Below are positions 9,300-21,660 of a stretch of 64,000 nucleotides of DNA, one piece after another. The notes beneath the pieces are model-generated. The model did no database searches and had not been told where the DNA came from. It saw only the letters and a program-made list of their open reading frames with translations. Positions within the stretch are counted from its first letter, which is position 1. The number at the start of each line of letters is the position of its first letter. The translations under genes and the position numbers were made by a program. Location of the stretch: the NCBI RefSeq assembly GCF_011386835.1, contig NC_088797.1, forward strand, positions 91,522,264 to 91,586,263, given 5' to 3'. Source of the DNA: Chrysemys picta bellii (Eukaryota; Chordata; Testudines; Emydidae).

Positions 9300-12291
9300 T
9301 ACATGAGGCAAGTAGGTGGGAGGGTAGCATTGTATATTAATGATGAGGTAGACAGTAAAGAAATTAGAAGTGATGGAATGGATAAGAGAGTCTGTTTGGG
9401 CTGAAATCACTTTGGGAAAGAAAGCTACTAGAGGTTCCCCTGATATAGTGCTTGGGGTGTGCTACAAACCACCAGATCCAATCTGGATATGGATAGAGAC
9501 CTCTTTAATATTTTTAATTAAATATTACTGGGAATTGCATGATTATGGGAGACTTTAACTAATAATAGTAGGGCCCAGATTTTCCTGGATGTGATAGCTG
9601 ACAGATTTCTTTACTAAATAGTTGCTGAACCAACAGGTTTCCATTTTAGATTGGTTTTGGTGAGGACCTCATAGAAGAACTGGTTGTAGAGAACAACCTT
9701 GGTTCTAGTGATCATCAGCTAATTCAGTTTAAACTAAATGGAAGGATAAACAAAATAGATCTGCAGCAAGGTCCTTCCTTTCAAAAGAGCTAAACTTTAA
9801 AAAAATTAAGGGAATTACTTAGGGAAGTGGACTAGACTGAAGAAATCAAGGATCTAATCAAGGAGGCTTGGAATTACTTTAAGTCAAAGTGGCAGAAGCT
9901 CTCTGAACCCTGCATTCCCAAGAAGGGAAAAAAAATTATTGGGAAGGGTTGCAGACCAAACTGGGTGAACAAGCATCTCAAACAGGTGATTAAGAGAAAG
10001 CAGAAAGCCTACAAGGAATGGGAGATATCAACAAGGAAAGGTACCTCATGGAGATCAGAAAGTGTAAGGATAAAGTTAAAACTGTCAAAATCCAAGCAGA
10101 GTTGGACCTTGCAAAGGGAATGAAAACAAATAGTAAAAGGTTCTATAGCCATATAAATAAAAAGAAAACAAGGAGAGAAGTGGGACCGCTAAGAACTGAG
10201 GATGGGGTAGAGACTAAAGATTATCTAGATAGGGTCCAACAACGAAACAAAAACTTTGCCTCAGTTTTTAATGAGGCTAATAAAGAGCTTGGGTGTAGTA
10301 GCCGGATGGCTAATGGCAACAAGAGGATATGGAGGTAGAAATGACCACATCCAAGGTGGATGTCAAACTCAAACATCTTAATGGAACGAAATCAGGGGAG
10401 CTGGCTAATCTCCATCCAAGAATATTAAAGGAATTGGCAGATGAAATTCCAAGCCCAGTAGCAAGGATTTTTGATGAATCAGTAAACTTGGGGGTTATAC
10501 CCTATTGACTGGAGAATTGCTAACATAGTTCCTATTTTTAAAGAAAGAAAAAAAGTGATCCAAGAAACTATAAGCCTGTTTGACTTCAATTATATGCATG
10601 GTCTCAAATTTTGAAAGAGACAGTAGTTAAGGACAGAGGTGCATGGTAATTGGGGTAAAATACAACATGCTTTTACAAAGGGTAAATTGTGCCAAACCAA
10701 GTTGGTCTTCTTTGAGAAGATAACTGATTTTTTAGCAAAGGAAATGCAGTAGATCTAATCTACCAGGATTTCAGTAAGGCATTTGATACAGTTCCACATG
10801 GGAAACTATGAGTTAAATTGGAGAAGATGGGGATTAATATGAGAATTGAAAGGTGGCTAAGGAACTGGTTAAAGGGGGACTACAACAGGTCATACTGAAA
10901 GGTAAATTGTCCGGCTGGAGGGAGGTTACTAGTGGAGCTCCTCAGGGAACTTGGGACGAATCTTATTTAACATTTTTATTACTGACCTTGGTACAAAAAT
11001 TGAAAGTATGCTAACAAAATTTATACATGACACAAAGTTGGGAAGTATAGCCAATATGGAGGAGAACTGGAATATCATAACAAGAAGATCTGGATGACCT
11101 TGTAAACTAAAGTAATAAAAATGGGATGTAATTTAATAGTGCAAAGTGCAAGGTGATACATTTAGAAACTAACAACAAGAAGTTTTGCTATAAGATGGGT
11201 TCTTTTCAGTTGGAAGCCACAGAGGAGGAGAAAGACCTGAGTGTATTGACGGATCACAGGATGACTGTGAGCCGTCAATGTCATATGGCTGTGAAAAGGG
11301 CTAGGATGCATCAGGTCCTAGGATGCATCAGGCAAGGTATTTCCAGTAGAGAACGGGAAATGTTAACACCAGTATACAAGGCACTGGGGAGACCTCAGCT
11401 GGAATACTGTGTGCAATTCTGATCTCCAATGTTTAAGAAAGATGAATTTGAACTGGAACAGGTGCAGAGAAGTGCTACTAGGATGATCCGCAGAATGGAA
11501 AACCTACCTTATGAGAGGACTTGGTTTGTTTAGCCTAACCAAAAGAAGTCTGAGGGGAGATATGACTGCTCTCTATAAATACATCAGAGGGATAAATACT
11601 GGGCAGGGAGAGGAGTTATTTAAATTAAGCGCCAATGTGGATACAAAAACAAATGGATATAAATTGGCCATCAATAAGTTTAGGCTTGAAATTAGGCAAA
11701 GGTTTCTAACCATCAGAGGAGTGGAGTTTTGGACCAGCCTTCCAAGGGGAACAGAGGGGGCAAAACCCCTAACTGTCTTCAAGACTGAGGTTGATAAGTT
11801 TATGGAGGGGCTGGAAGGATGAGACTGCCTACAATGGCACATGGCCCATCAGCAACTGCTAGTAGCAAAAATCCCCCGTGGGTGGAGACGGGACACTGGA
11901 TGGGGTGGGCTCTGAATTACCTGGGAAAAAATTCTCTGTAGTATCTGCCTGGTGGGTCTTGCCCACATTCTCAGGGTCTAACTGATTGCCATATTTGGGG
12001 TCAGAAAGAAATTTCCCCTGGGTCAGATTGGCAGAGACCCGGGGGAGTTTTTAGCCTTCCTTGGCAATATGGGTCATGGGTCACTGGCAGATTTAAACTA
12101 GAGTAAATGATTAATTCTCTGTAACTTGACATCTTTAAACAATGATTTGAGGACTTCAGTAACTTAGCCAGAGGTTAGGGGTCTATTTCAGGAGTGGGTG
12201 GGTGAAGTTCCGTGGGCTGCGATGTGCAGGAGGTCAGACTAGATGATTGTGGTAATCCCTACTGACCTTAAAGTCTGAGTCTATGAGAACC
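9300..12291 (+). mobile_element. CR1-type LINE, long degenerate copy
   Basis: About 3 kb of a CR1-lineage LINE in sense orientation. The endonuclease end is visible near 9310-9480 (GGRVALYI and later LGVCYKPPDP). A Lys-rich linker follows (10018-10340). Reverse transcriptase motifs run from about 10415 (HPRILKELA) through [14 protein letters not shown] (10768-10810) and SGAPQG (about 10930). C-terminal segments lie at 11153-11422 and 11511-11822 (LGLFSLTKRSLRGDM, FWTSLPRG). The 3' end finishes near 12291 with gactttaaggtcagtagg-type sequence (reverse complement) and a GAGTCTATGAG motif. Many stops and frameshifts make it inactive. Its divergence from the copy at 47593 suggests an older subfamily. 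Confidence 0.9.
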
Positions 12292-12574
12292 TGGAATGAG
12301 TCACCGGGTAGTTGCATTGGGGGTAGCAAAAGTAAAATCCCTACTGTAAATTGGAAAAATGCATTTATATCTTTGTGTTTTCTGTCACTGACTCTGACTA
12401 GGATTAGACCACATGATGGTTAGAAACACCTGAGTTTTGTGTGCTCTCTGGACTCCACCTCTGCTATCACCACCAGTGGAGGAATACAGGTTCTAATTTT
12501 CCTATATGTAGATGCAGCCTTAAAAAGTCCTCTCTGTGGCCTGGGGCAAGTTGCTTAGGCCCAGATTTTTAAAT

Positions 12575-12722
12575 GTGTTGTGGTAGTCATGTTGGTCCCA
12601 GGATATATGAGAAACAAGGTGGGCGAGGTTTTTTTATTTGACCAACTTCTGTTGGTGAAAGAGAGATGATTTTGAGCTTTCCTGAAGAAGACCTGTGTGG
12701 AGCTCGAAAGCTTGTCTCTCTC
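12575..12722 (+). mobile_element. tRNA-derived SINE (turtle type)
   Basis: It begins near TGTTGTGGTAGTCATGTTGG and continues through ACAAGGTGGGCGAGG, TTGACCAACTTCTGTTGGTGAAAG and GAAGAAGACCTGTGTGGAGCTCGAAAGCTTGTCTCTCTC. I recognise this as a reptile RNA polymerase III SINE. Only moderately diverged. It is nested in the outer MITE. Confidence 0.75.
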
Positions 12723-12785
12723 AGATATTTAAAGGTATTGCTTTGCTCAGTGTTGCAAGGCCTTATTGACTTAGACAGGTAAATT

Positions 12786-12881
12786 CCATTTTCAAAAGTA
12801 ACTTACGTATTTAGGCACCTAAGTCTCATTGACTTTCAATGAGTCTTAGGTTCCTAGGAGACTAAATTACTTTTGAAATGG
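12786..12881. mobile_element. palindromic MITE of about 96 bp
   Basis: CCATTTTCAAAAGTAACTT at the left pairs with AATTACTTTTGAAATGG at the right. The centre is CTCATTGACTTTCAATGAG. This matches the general design of short hAT-type foldback elements that are common in reptiles and birds. Confidence 0.75.
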
Positions 12882-12885
12882 CATT

Positions 12886-13082
12886 AAAGGCATGTCTATA
12901 TGGAGCTTTAGTGTGCAGCAAGCTGGAGTGTGAACCTACAGTGCACCAGTCTGCTGCACACTACAGAACTTCTAGTGCATGGCTACAGTGTCCACATGAC
13001 CACTTAGTGCATGGCAGGGTACAGCAGTGTAGATTTACACACCGCTTGCTGCACACTGACTCTCCATATAGCCAAGCCCTTG
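12886..13082. mobile_element. MITE with inverted ends, about 197 bp
   Basis: The left end ATGTCTATATGGAGCTTTAGTGTGCAGCAAGC pairs with the reverse complement of the right end (GCTTGCTGCACACTGACTCTCCATATAGCC). I associate it with reptile MITEs having GTCTACAC-type ends. Confidence 0.7.
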
Positions 13083-13516
13083 GCCATTTAAGTCATTTAG
13101 ACATTGCAATGTTTAGCAGAGTTCTACCTAAATATCTTTAAAAATCTATGAAATGGGAACAGTAAGATTTACCAATTCACCTGCCCATTTCAGCGGTATT
13201 GTGAGACTCTTTGAAGGTGAAAAGTGCTTAGTATCATAAACTAACAGCATTTCTCCAATGTATGGTTTAAAGGAGTAAACAAGATTTTTCTCCTGTTTAG
13301 TCTATATAGCTCAGCTGCTTCTAATACACACATCAATTTTTGTATACATGCCCTTATCTGTTAATGTAATAGACTACACATTTGTATTTAGTAGCTCTCA
13401 GCGTACTGCTTTGTATGTCTTAAAATCTATCTTTAAACAACTACAACAAAATCTTACTTATTTTCTTTCATTATTCTGCTCTGCTTCCATTGATGACTCT
13501 AAACTTTTGACTCCAG

Positions 13517-13531
13517 ACTGGCAATATGAGG
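13517..13531 (+). CDS. PCDH15: PCDH15 15-nt microexon (DWQYE)
   Basis: Fifteen nucleotides, ACTGGCAATATGAGG, lie between an AG acceptor at 13515-13516 (context gactccag) and a GTAAGA donor at 13532. In phase 1 they encode the end of an Asp codon, then Trp-Gln-Tyr-Glu, and the first base of the next Asp codon, which the 66-nt exon completes with AC. This reproduces the N-terminus of mature PCDH15 (...DWQYEDCKLA...) just before the conserved Cys that I recall as C11 in structures of EC1. The length is a multiple of three, so inclusion or skipping keeps the frame, and I believe mammalian isoforms with and without these five residues exist (memory). Two TGC motifs in the pyrimidine-rich tract at 13477-13484, about 35 nt upstream, resemble the SRRM3/SRRM4 microexon code. 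The exon is too short for any ORF scan. Confidence 0.82.
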
Positions 13532-14955
<1,424 letters not shown>

Positions 14956-14957
14956 TG

Positions 14958-15013
14958 CTTGATATACTCCGAAGAAGTGGGCTGTAGTCCACGAAAGCTT
15001 ATGCTCTAATAAA
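14958..15013 (-). mobile_element. SINE fragment, minus strand
   Basis: GAAGAAGTGGGCTGTAGTCCACGAAAGCTTATGCTCTAATAAATT is the reverse complement of the same SINE family as 44615-44770. It is cut at 15013 by the DNA element that follows. Confidence 0.8.
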
Positions 15014-15884
15014 TTCGTATATGCTCATTCATAAGCCAATTTTTTTTAGTAAAAAAGGGAAGTACCAGAGAAGGGGATCAGCTTATGAATGGATATAGAG
15101 AGGGGGAGGTGGGACACAGCTCCTCCCCCCAACAGAGGGAGCAAGGAGAGGCAGCACAGCCAGCAGAGCCAGAAGGGAAGAGGCAAGGCCAGAGTCTCTC
15201 CACTTCTGGCCACGCTGCTCTCCTCACAGCCTCTGAAGCAGCTGCAGCTCTTGGGCTGGCAGGCGGCAGCCATGCCGCTCGGCCCCGCCCCCCAGAGCAG
15301 GCTGTGGCTGCGCCGCCCGGCCCACTGGAGCATGTTGCGGCCGTGCCGCCTGGCCCAGCCCACAGAAACATGCTGCGGCCACGCTGCCCGGTCTGGCCCG
15401 CCGGAGCAGGCTGCAGCCGCGCTGCCCAGCCTGCCGGAGCAGCTCCAGCCAGGCCAGAGACATTCTCCCCTGGCTCTCCCCAGATAAGGTGGGAAGGGAT
15501 GGGATGGGGAGAGTGTGGGGGTCCTGGGCTAAGGGTGGGGTAATGTGGGGGGTAGTCACAGGGGTTACTCCCCTGACCCCCAGCTTCTCCCCCCCAAAAA
15601 ACATTTCCCCATCAGTTGCTGTCCTGGCCCATCAGGGTAAGCAGCTGGCATACCGGGACACTTTGTTTACTTAGATTTACCTCCATGCCTGCGGACGCTC
15701 GAGGTAAACAAACCATCTCTGCCCACCAGCGGCTTATCCTGATGGCCCAGGAGCCAAAGTTTGCTGACCCCTGAATTATAGGGTCAGCTTATGAATGGGT
15801 CATAAAAAAAAATCCATTTTTTCTTATCCATCTTGTGGGGGTCAGCTTATAAGCGAACTGGCTTATGATCGAGTATATGCGGTA
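15014..15884. mobile_element. composite non-autonomous DNA element with inverted ends
   Basis: The left end reads CGTATATGCTCATTCATAAGCCA (15016-15038). The reverse complement of the right end reads CCGCATATACTCGATCATAAGCCA (15882-15859). The subterminal GTCAGCTTAT motif also recurs (reverse GATCAGCTTATGAATGG at 15076-15092; GTCAGCTTATGAATGGG at 15783-15799). Between them is a GC-rich degenerate repeat with GCCGC/GCGGCC units (15240-15470) and a further inserted hAT-like piece. The long open frames here come from stop-poor GC-rich repeat and are not genes. A TA target site is possible but not secure. Confidence 0.65.
15617..15774. mobile_element. hAT-type foldback fragment nested in 15014-15884
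   Basis: TCCTGGCCCATCAGGGTAAGC (15628-15648) pairs with GCTTATCCTGATGGCCCAGGA (15732-15752, with single mismatches). The piece ends TTTGCTGACCCCTG, like the ends of the hAT MITEs at 21352, 27578 and 40154, and the internal AGGTAAACAAACCATCTC resembles 27840-27860. Confidence 0.65.
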
Positions 15885-16162
15885 ATATATAGTACAATAA
15901 TTCAAAATTATTTTCAGTTATCAACTTCTTTCCCTCAAGCAAAATAATTGAGGGTTTAATTGACGATACAAAAACAGTAAGTGGGTCTTCAACTGGATAG
16001 GTGTAATTGTGCTCGCTATTCTTTTTATTCTCCAGTATGGTAATTATTTGGATTACACTGTATAGGTCAGTTTCAAAAAATAACAACTTTGAAATATAAT
16101 ATGATGAAACAATGAGTATTATATTTTAAAACTGCAGTAAGCAAAGGGGAAGTATGATGAGA

Positions 16163-16260
16163 GGTAAAATTTTCAAGATGCCTGAGTGACTTAGGAACCA
16201 CATTTCATTAACTTTGAAAATGGAACTTAGATTCCTTGGGCAGTTGAAAATTTTATCTGA
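16163..16260. mobile_element. palindromic MITE, about 98 bp
   Basis: GGTAAAATTTTCAAGATGCC at the left pairs with CAGTTGAAAATTTTATCTGA at the right; the centre is near AACTTTGAAAATGG. Degenerate. Confidence 0.55.
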
Positions 16261-16292
16261 GCTCAGAGTTGTATGCACTTTCTAAACATCTT

Positions 16293-16400
16293 GGCCAAGA
16301 TTTTCAAAAGTGAATGGTTATTTTGATTGCTTAAGCTTCTGACTTCTCAGGTTGAGACACCTTACTCTGGCCTGATTTTCAGAGTGTTGAGCACCCAAAC
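16293..16400. mobile_element. MITE half-copy related to 27133-27310
   Basis: CCAAGATTTTCAAAAGTGAATGG, TTGAGACACCTTA and GCCTGATTTTCAGAGTGTTGAGCACC occur in the same order as in reptile foldback elements of this type. Only one arm is clear. Confidence 0.5.
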
Positions 16401-17616
16401 TTTCTAGTCAGTCTTAAAAATCTCTAGAGTACTTTGAGCTGTATTTAAAAACAGAACTGAATGGCATTTGAAAACCATTGAAGCCCTTTTCTCCCTTTAA
16501 CAATTTTAATGAATGTTCTGAATAATTCTGTGGTGGTTAGGGAAGGAATCTAGTTGTGCTTCCTGTGCAATTTGATAGGAATAATAGCATTGTTATCTTT
16601 TGAGATGCCCACTCCTGAATTCAGTGGAACAATGACAGTGATTTCTAAACATTGCTTTGTTTTCCTCTTCCATGTTGTTTGTTGTATTACCTTATGCATC
16701 TGTCAGAACCAATGGTGCTGCTTGCTAATGCTCATGAAATTTTGTAAAAGAAAAAAATAGTCTGCCTTCACTTTATTGTTCAAAATCCCTCCTGGCTGAG
16801 CCATAGGATTATCCAGCTGTTGACTATTTAATGTCTGCATTCAATTTATGCAACAGAACATGTGAGAAATGCACACTTGAGCAGTAAGTAATAAGAGTTA
16901 TACTAGGTATACACAGTGTGTGTCACTTGTGGTATCTAAGAAGTTGTTGCTTTCAGCTTTTGGTTTTGCAGATTTGTTAGGCAAAGAGTTGCAGATAGTC
17001 GAGGACACTGTGTGATTTATATTTTTTGGTGTATATGAGAAGAATGTAGTGCAATACAATGCAGTACAAAACCAAGGGTACTTACTATTGGACCACCTTT
17101 GCTCCTCCTTGCTTGCCTACCTGAAAACTGTTTCTGTGAGCTCACAGCATCGGAGCAAAGTACTGTTTAGAATGGTAGAAGCTTATGTGCCTCCAGGACT
17201 ATGCAAATTCTTCTGCTGGTATAGCTGCCGGTTTAATTTCCTTTTGCACTGAGAAAATGAAGATCTATTACTGCTAATATTCTATGGATTAAAATAGCTC
17301 CCATATCCCATACTGCTAATATTTCTATTGTATATAATGTGAAATGTTGTTAAAGGCTCTGCGAGAATGGATTTTAACAGTTGGTTATTTTTCATTATCT
17401 ATGTGTTAACTTTCTTGGGGTCACGTCCACTGAAGCTCTGAAAGACTGGTCTGAGGAAAATTGCAGTAGTAATCGTATCTAGATATACAGTAGGGGCAAC
17501 AGCTGCAATTCTAGCAGCAATTTCTGTGAGTGGAACCTGGAGACTCAAAGAAATTATAGTATGCCTTTTTTCCTTGCATTTTTAACACCTGCAAAAATAA
17601 CTAACCAATGCAATAT
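16401..17616. other. intronic sequence, nothing recognised
   Basis: AT-rich intron. I see no exon or mobile element that I can name. Confidence 0.4.
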
Positions 17617-17618
17617 TA

Positions 17619-17847
17619 CCGGTCTGTCGCATCTTAGGCGCATTTAACATGTGCAATTTCAGCTTTATGCGGTTGGCAAAAACAAAAACAAACCCCCCCA
17701 AAAGAAAAAAATAACAATTTAAATACTGTTTCTGTAGTGCGGGCGATTCCGCCCGCCATTACACTCAATGTAATTTTGACTATACGCGATTTTCGCTTTA
17801 GGCAGTGACTGCGGAACGTAACCCCAGCGTAAGATGAGACAGACCTG
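17619..17847. mobile_element. mariner-like MITE, 229 bp, TA target site
   Basis: The left end CCGGTCTGTCGCATCTTAGGC and the reverse complement of the right end CAGGTCTGTCTCATCTTACGC match at 18 of 21 positions. TA dinucleotides flank both sides (17617-17618 and 17848-17849). The right half keeps CpGs such as GTGCGGGCGATTCCGCCCGCC, itself a short palindrome. There is no coding capacity, so it must depend on a transposase elsewhere. Confidence 0.8.
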
Positions 17848-17849
17848 TA

Positions 17850-19285
17850 GTATTTTTTCAGTAGATAGCATTATCATATTTCCATCATTCAAAACAAAAC
17901 TGTAAATTGATTTATTTGCTTTTTATTTCATAGTATTTATGCAAAATTAACAATGATCTATCTTAATATTCTTATGTAGGCAGAAGATTGAAACTGAAAT
18001 ATAGATGTGTACAATCTTCTGTTACACCTAAGAATACTTAAATATTCCGAAGCACATAGTACCTCTTTTAGATTGTTTGTTCCTTCTACTTATACTAAAA
18101 AGCAATAATTTGGTACAATTGTTTTTTTGCTGAGTGGGATTCAGCTGGGTCTGCTTCCTTGCTGGTAACCCCCCATCCTTCCCATCTCAGGGCTAGGCAA
18201 AGGGGAATCTGGGATGGGTAGTGGGACCTGGGCCCTTCTGCTCTACCAGGTCCTGGCCCAGGGCCCAGCAAGTGTGATAGCATGTCCCACCTCCTGCTCA
18301 CCTTCCCCTGATCCACTTCTGACCGTACCTGCTCTCTCAGTTTGTGGCTTGGTTGTTGTTGGATTACAGTCCTTTGCTTCAAACTGCAAAGTCTTGGGGC
18401 TGATGCAGGTGACTATCTGGTGCCTTTGCACGTGATTCTCCCTACCTCTTTATTAATGTCTAAGAGGTTTCTGTGGGGGAGGAGGGGGGGAGAAGAGCCA
18501 TAGCTGGACTTCTTCAGTAAGAGCTTCTTCTCCTACTGTTGCAGGGCAGCCCTCCTCCAGGAAATGGCTTCTCTCCTCCCTTTCCCACCTTGCCTGGGTT
18601 GTTGAAGCTTTCTCTATATTAGTCCTTTCTCCAGGCATCTTCGGCAGGCCTGAGAGGTGGAACTTTCCTGGCCCAGTATTACTCCAGCCCTTCCCATGCC
18701 CTCTGTGTTAGTGTGGGGTGTGTAAACCACATCACAGTATCCAGTACCTTTTAGTGCCCATATGAATAAGGGTAACAATTCTTACTTTAATAGCAATATA
18801 CTTGCCATTTTATCTTAAAATTGACATTGTTCAGTAGTTTAGTATGCTATGGAAACTGCAAATGTGATACTGAATCTTTGATAATGGAAGGCATTTGGAC
18901 TATATGCAATTTTCTAAGATGCAGAGTTGTACACATACATTTCCAATGGCAAATTTATACTGTGCATTTCAAATTATTCACCAAGGAAATTCAATGCTCT
19001 TATAAGTGCATTGTATTTATGTTACCATATGTTCTTTCAAGATAAATTTAATGCCTGTTTTTTATTGTATTACTTACTTTTTAAAAAATTGTTTTTAGCT
19101 TGTGAAATGCCAAGTTGTAAAAAAAAAAAAAAAAAAAAAAAACACCTTTATAAGCACAGTACTGTTTTGTACACTATAGTTCCACATTTATGTAAACATT
19201 ATAGGGCTTCTGACATGTTAGTAAAACTGATGTAACACTGCTGAAGTCACATGAACTGCACTGGGGTAAATCTGGTGTGAGAATG
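17850..19285. other. intronic sequence with a GC-rich patch and poly-A run
   Basis: 18150-18720 is more GC-rich than its surroundings and holds several small open frames on both strands. None resembles a protein I know and no splice pair supports them. An A-run of about 24 lies at 19119-19142. Confidence 0.4.
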
Positions 19286-19800
19286 CAGTACCTGCAACCT
19301 CAAAGGTGTGTGTGGGTTTGAGCTTTCCCTGTCTGGGAAGAAAGGGGACATGGATCCTTTAAGGATTCTCCTCCTGCAAGAGTTGGGAGGGGTGGGCATG
19401 ACCTAAGCTGGGGGCTGGCTGGAAGGGCTCAGGTGACTCACTGGTTCCCAGCAGACTGAGGTATATATGCCCTGTCTTGCCTGATGGAGCTCTCTCTCAG
19501 TCCTGAATCAGCAGCTTTCACCCTCCACCCGCACCTCTGGGATTAATTTCTCTCTCTGGAAGATTAATTAAGACAGGGTGTTTTTTCCTCCTTTCCCCCA
19601 GCAGCTCCAAGAACTGACTTGGTAGTTCAGCAAGTAGCTTTCAAGTTGTCACAACTTAGCAGGCATCAGGTATCCAGTGCTGGTACTCTTTCTGTAAGGG
19701 GTTCAGTTCCCTGACATACTGAAGCTGGAAGTGGACTTAAGGGAAGGCATCCCTTAAAGAAGCTGTGGAAGAGGGTTGGGGCTCCTAACATCTAATACAA
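19286..19800 (+). other. possible promoter-like or LTR-like block
   Basis: A GC-richer block with a TATATAT motif (about 19462-19468, in GAGGTATATATGCCC), followed by GAGCTCTCTCTCAGTCCTGAATCAGC about 30 nt downstream. The arrangement resembles the core promoter of a solo LTR, but I found no terminal TG/CA pair or target duplication. Confidence 0.2.
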
Positions 19801-21343
19801 TAAGGAGCCAACTACCTTTTCCCAGCTTCTTAATTCTCACATGAGGGGCGGGTGTTGAGGTTCAGCAATGGGCTGAGATCTAGTGTGGTTGGATGGGGTC
19901 TTAGAGGATGGTTAGTGGTAAAGGCCAGAAAAAGAAGTGAGCTTTTAGGAGTAACTTGGAAGACAGCAAGGAGCCATGGCTCACTGAATCAGGGAGCAAA
20001 TTCCAGGTAGAGGTTTGCAAGGAAAAAGGCACAAATGTAAGTGACAGGAGGCAAGAGCATGGTAAGGTGTGAAGCATTGGGAGAATATACAAAAGACCAA
20101 TCCTGGAATGAATGAATCCTTCTCCTCCTCTTCATAAGTTAGAAAGTCATCATTTCCCAGGCACTAATGTCTGTAGCATCTAGCCATTATTTCATATATT
20201 AAAACATACACCAATTGTCTTAGGTGATTAGGTGTCAGGTTTTTTTACAATTGTTTACAACTTCCTGTGTGTGCCTTTTGGAGAAATTTGGTTGTTTTGG
20301 ATGGGTGTCTCAAATGAGCAGAACCCAAATTCATAGAACTGCCTTTTTAATGGCACAGAGGCCATCCAGCTCATATTACCCTCCCACATTGGGACTGCAC
20401 ATGAGAGTTATTACAATCCTACATAGGTATTTAAGAGAGGGATTGGTCCAGGGTAAGGAACTGTGGAGAGTAGAAAATAAGACACGGCATATACCTAATA
20501 AAGTCTCTTATCTTCTCTTAAGCTGCTATGCAATTGTGCATTATGGAAGACTGTAGTTTTTGGGGCATCCTATGTAGCACCCCTGCTTCAGGACCAGTGT
20601 TCACAGCGTTTTGCAATTTGTGTGACTTAAAGGGCTGTGGATACACTTTACTTATGTTTTATTTGAGCAACAAAAAGGAAAGGAAAATAATTTTACAGGT
20701 AGTTAAATGGGACCTTTAAAATCCTGAGGTCATGGACGGTTGTTATTGAAGTTACTTGGGTTTATTTATTGTAATCCTCGATAGGCTTTGAGCAATAATG
20801 ATATTTGGTATGGTAATAGATGCAAACGACATAGGGTAATTTTAAATCTAATCTATATATATTTAACAAGTTGTAGTATAATGTAGCTTTTCAGAATCCC
20901 GTTAATGATGTTGGGAATGCAAACCTTTAAAACATACTAAAATGGAACTGAATTAAAAACTCGGGATTTGTGTGCCCTAATAACCCAGTAAAACGTGCAT
21001 ATATAGATTTAACTTTCACACAGTGAACAAACTTATCAACTCATAGAAGTAATTAACTAGAAACATTTGCAAGTAGCAAAACATGTTTTTTTTATCATGC
21101 TGAATGTTGCTTCTTCAGTAGAGGAAGTAACATACTGTACAACATTGGGTCATCTCCAAATCAATTAATGTCTGGAAAACAGCAAAACTGTTCCAAATCA
21201 CTAATGTCCAAAGCAAAATATGTATTCTTTGGTTTCACTTTAAGCCACATTACTGCCTATTGGTCTATTAAATATCTGGCAAGTGATCAGCCTATATATT
21301 ATACATTTCATAATTGCTTACTATTAGGCGGTATCTTTATATA
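19801..21343. other. intronic sequence, nothing recognised
   Basis: No exon or named repeat. 19860-20100 has the G-rich, A-rich texture of old repeat sequence but I cannot assign it. Confidence 0.35.
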
Positions 21344-21351
21344 ATGTAATT

Positions 21352-21660
21352 CAGGGGTTGGCAACCTTTCAGAAGTGGTGTGCCGAGTCTTCATTTATTC
21401 ACTCTAATTTAAGGTTTTGCGTGCCAGTAATACATTTTAACATTTTTAGAAGGTCTCTTTCTATAAGTCTATAATATATAACTAAACTACTGTTGTATGT
21501 AAAGTAAATAAGGTTTTTAAAATATTTAAGAAACTTCATTTAAAATTAAACTAAAATGCAGAGCCCCCCCAGAACAGGCCAGGACCCGGGCAGTGTGAGT
21601 GCCACTGAAAATCAGCTTGTGTGCTGCCTTCGGCACGAGTGCCATAGGTTGCCTACCCCG
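21352..21660. mobile_element. hAT MITE with perfect 8-bp target duplication
   Basis: The element runs from CAGGGGTTGGCAACCT to AGGTTGCCTACCCCG (inverted ends, 13 of 15). It is flanked by ATGTAATT at 21344-21351 and again at 21661-21668, a perfect 8-bp duplication diagnostic of hAT insertion. The core is AT-rich. Its two ends are the same family as 40154-40546, whose core is different. Confidence 0.92.

Larger units (their letters stand above)
12560..13150. mobile_element. palindromic MITE interrupted by three younger elements
   Basis: The left end CCCAGATTTTTAAAT (12560-12574) and ATATTTAAAGGTATTGC (from about 12724) pair with the right end CTAAATATCTTTAAAAATCT (13128-13147), forming a palindromic MITE. 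It is split by a SINE at 12575-12725 and carries two more palindromic elements inside. The boundaries are approximate. Confidence 0.5.
12523..13245 (+). mobile_element. MIR SINE split by nested insertions
   Basis: A MIR-like 5' piece is present at about 12530-12555 (GTGGCCTGGGGCAAGTTGCTTAG, resembling the tRNA-SINE core where splicing-like phrases read 'gaccttgggcaagt'). Its continuation reappears at about 13145-13245 (AAATGGGAACAGTAA through GGTATTGTGAG and AAAGTGCTTAGTATCAT). The 590 bp between are other transposable elements. This identifies MIR as the oldest layer here. Confidence 0.65.

Noticed and set aside
1..13516. PCDH15 signal-peptide exon
   Set aside because: I looked on the + strand for an exon ending in a Gln-Tyr-Asp-Asp-like sequence with a phase-1 donor and found none. 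It probably lies upstream of the window.
15078..15604. Long open frames on both strands (up to 152 codons)
   Set aside because: They lie in a GC-rich degenerate repeat inside a non-autonomous element. Ala/Pro-rich readings on both strands are typical of such DNA.
18095..18638. Small frames in the GC-rich patch near 18.1-18.6 kb
   Set aside because: No recognisable similarity, conflicting strands, and no splice pair at their edges.
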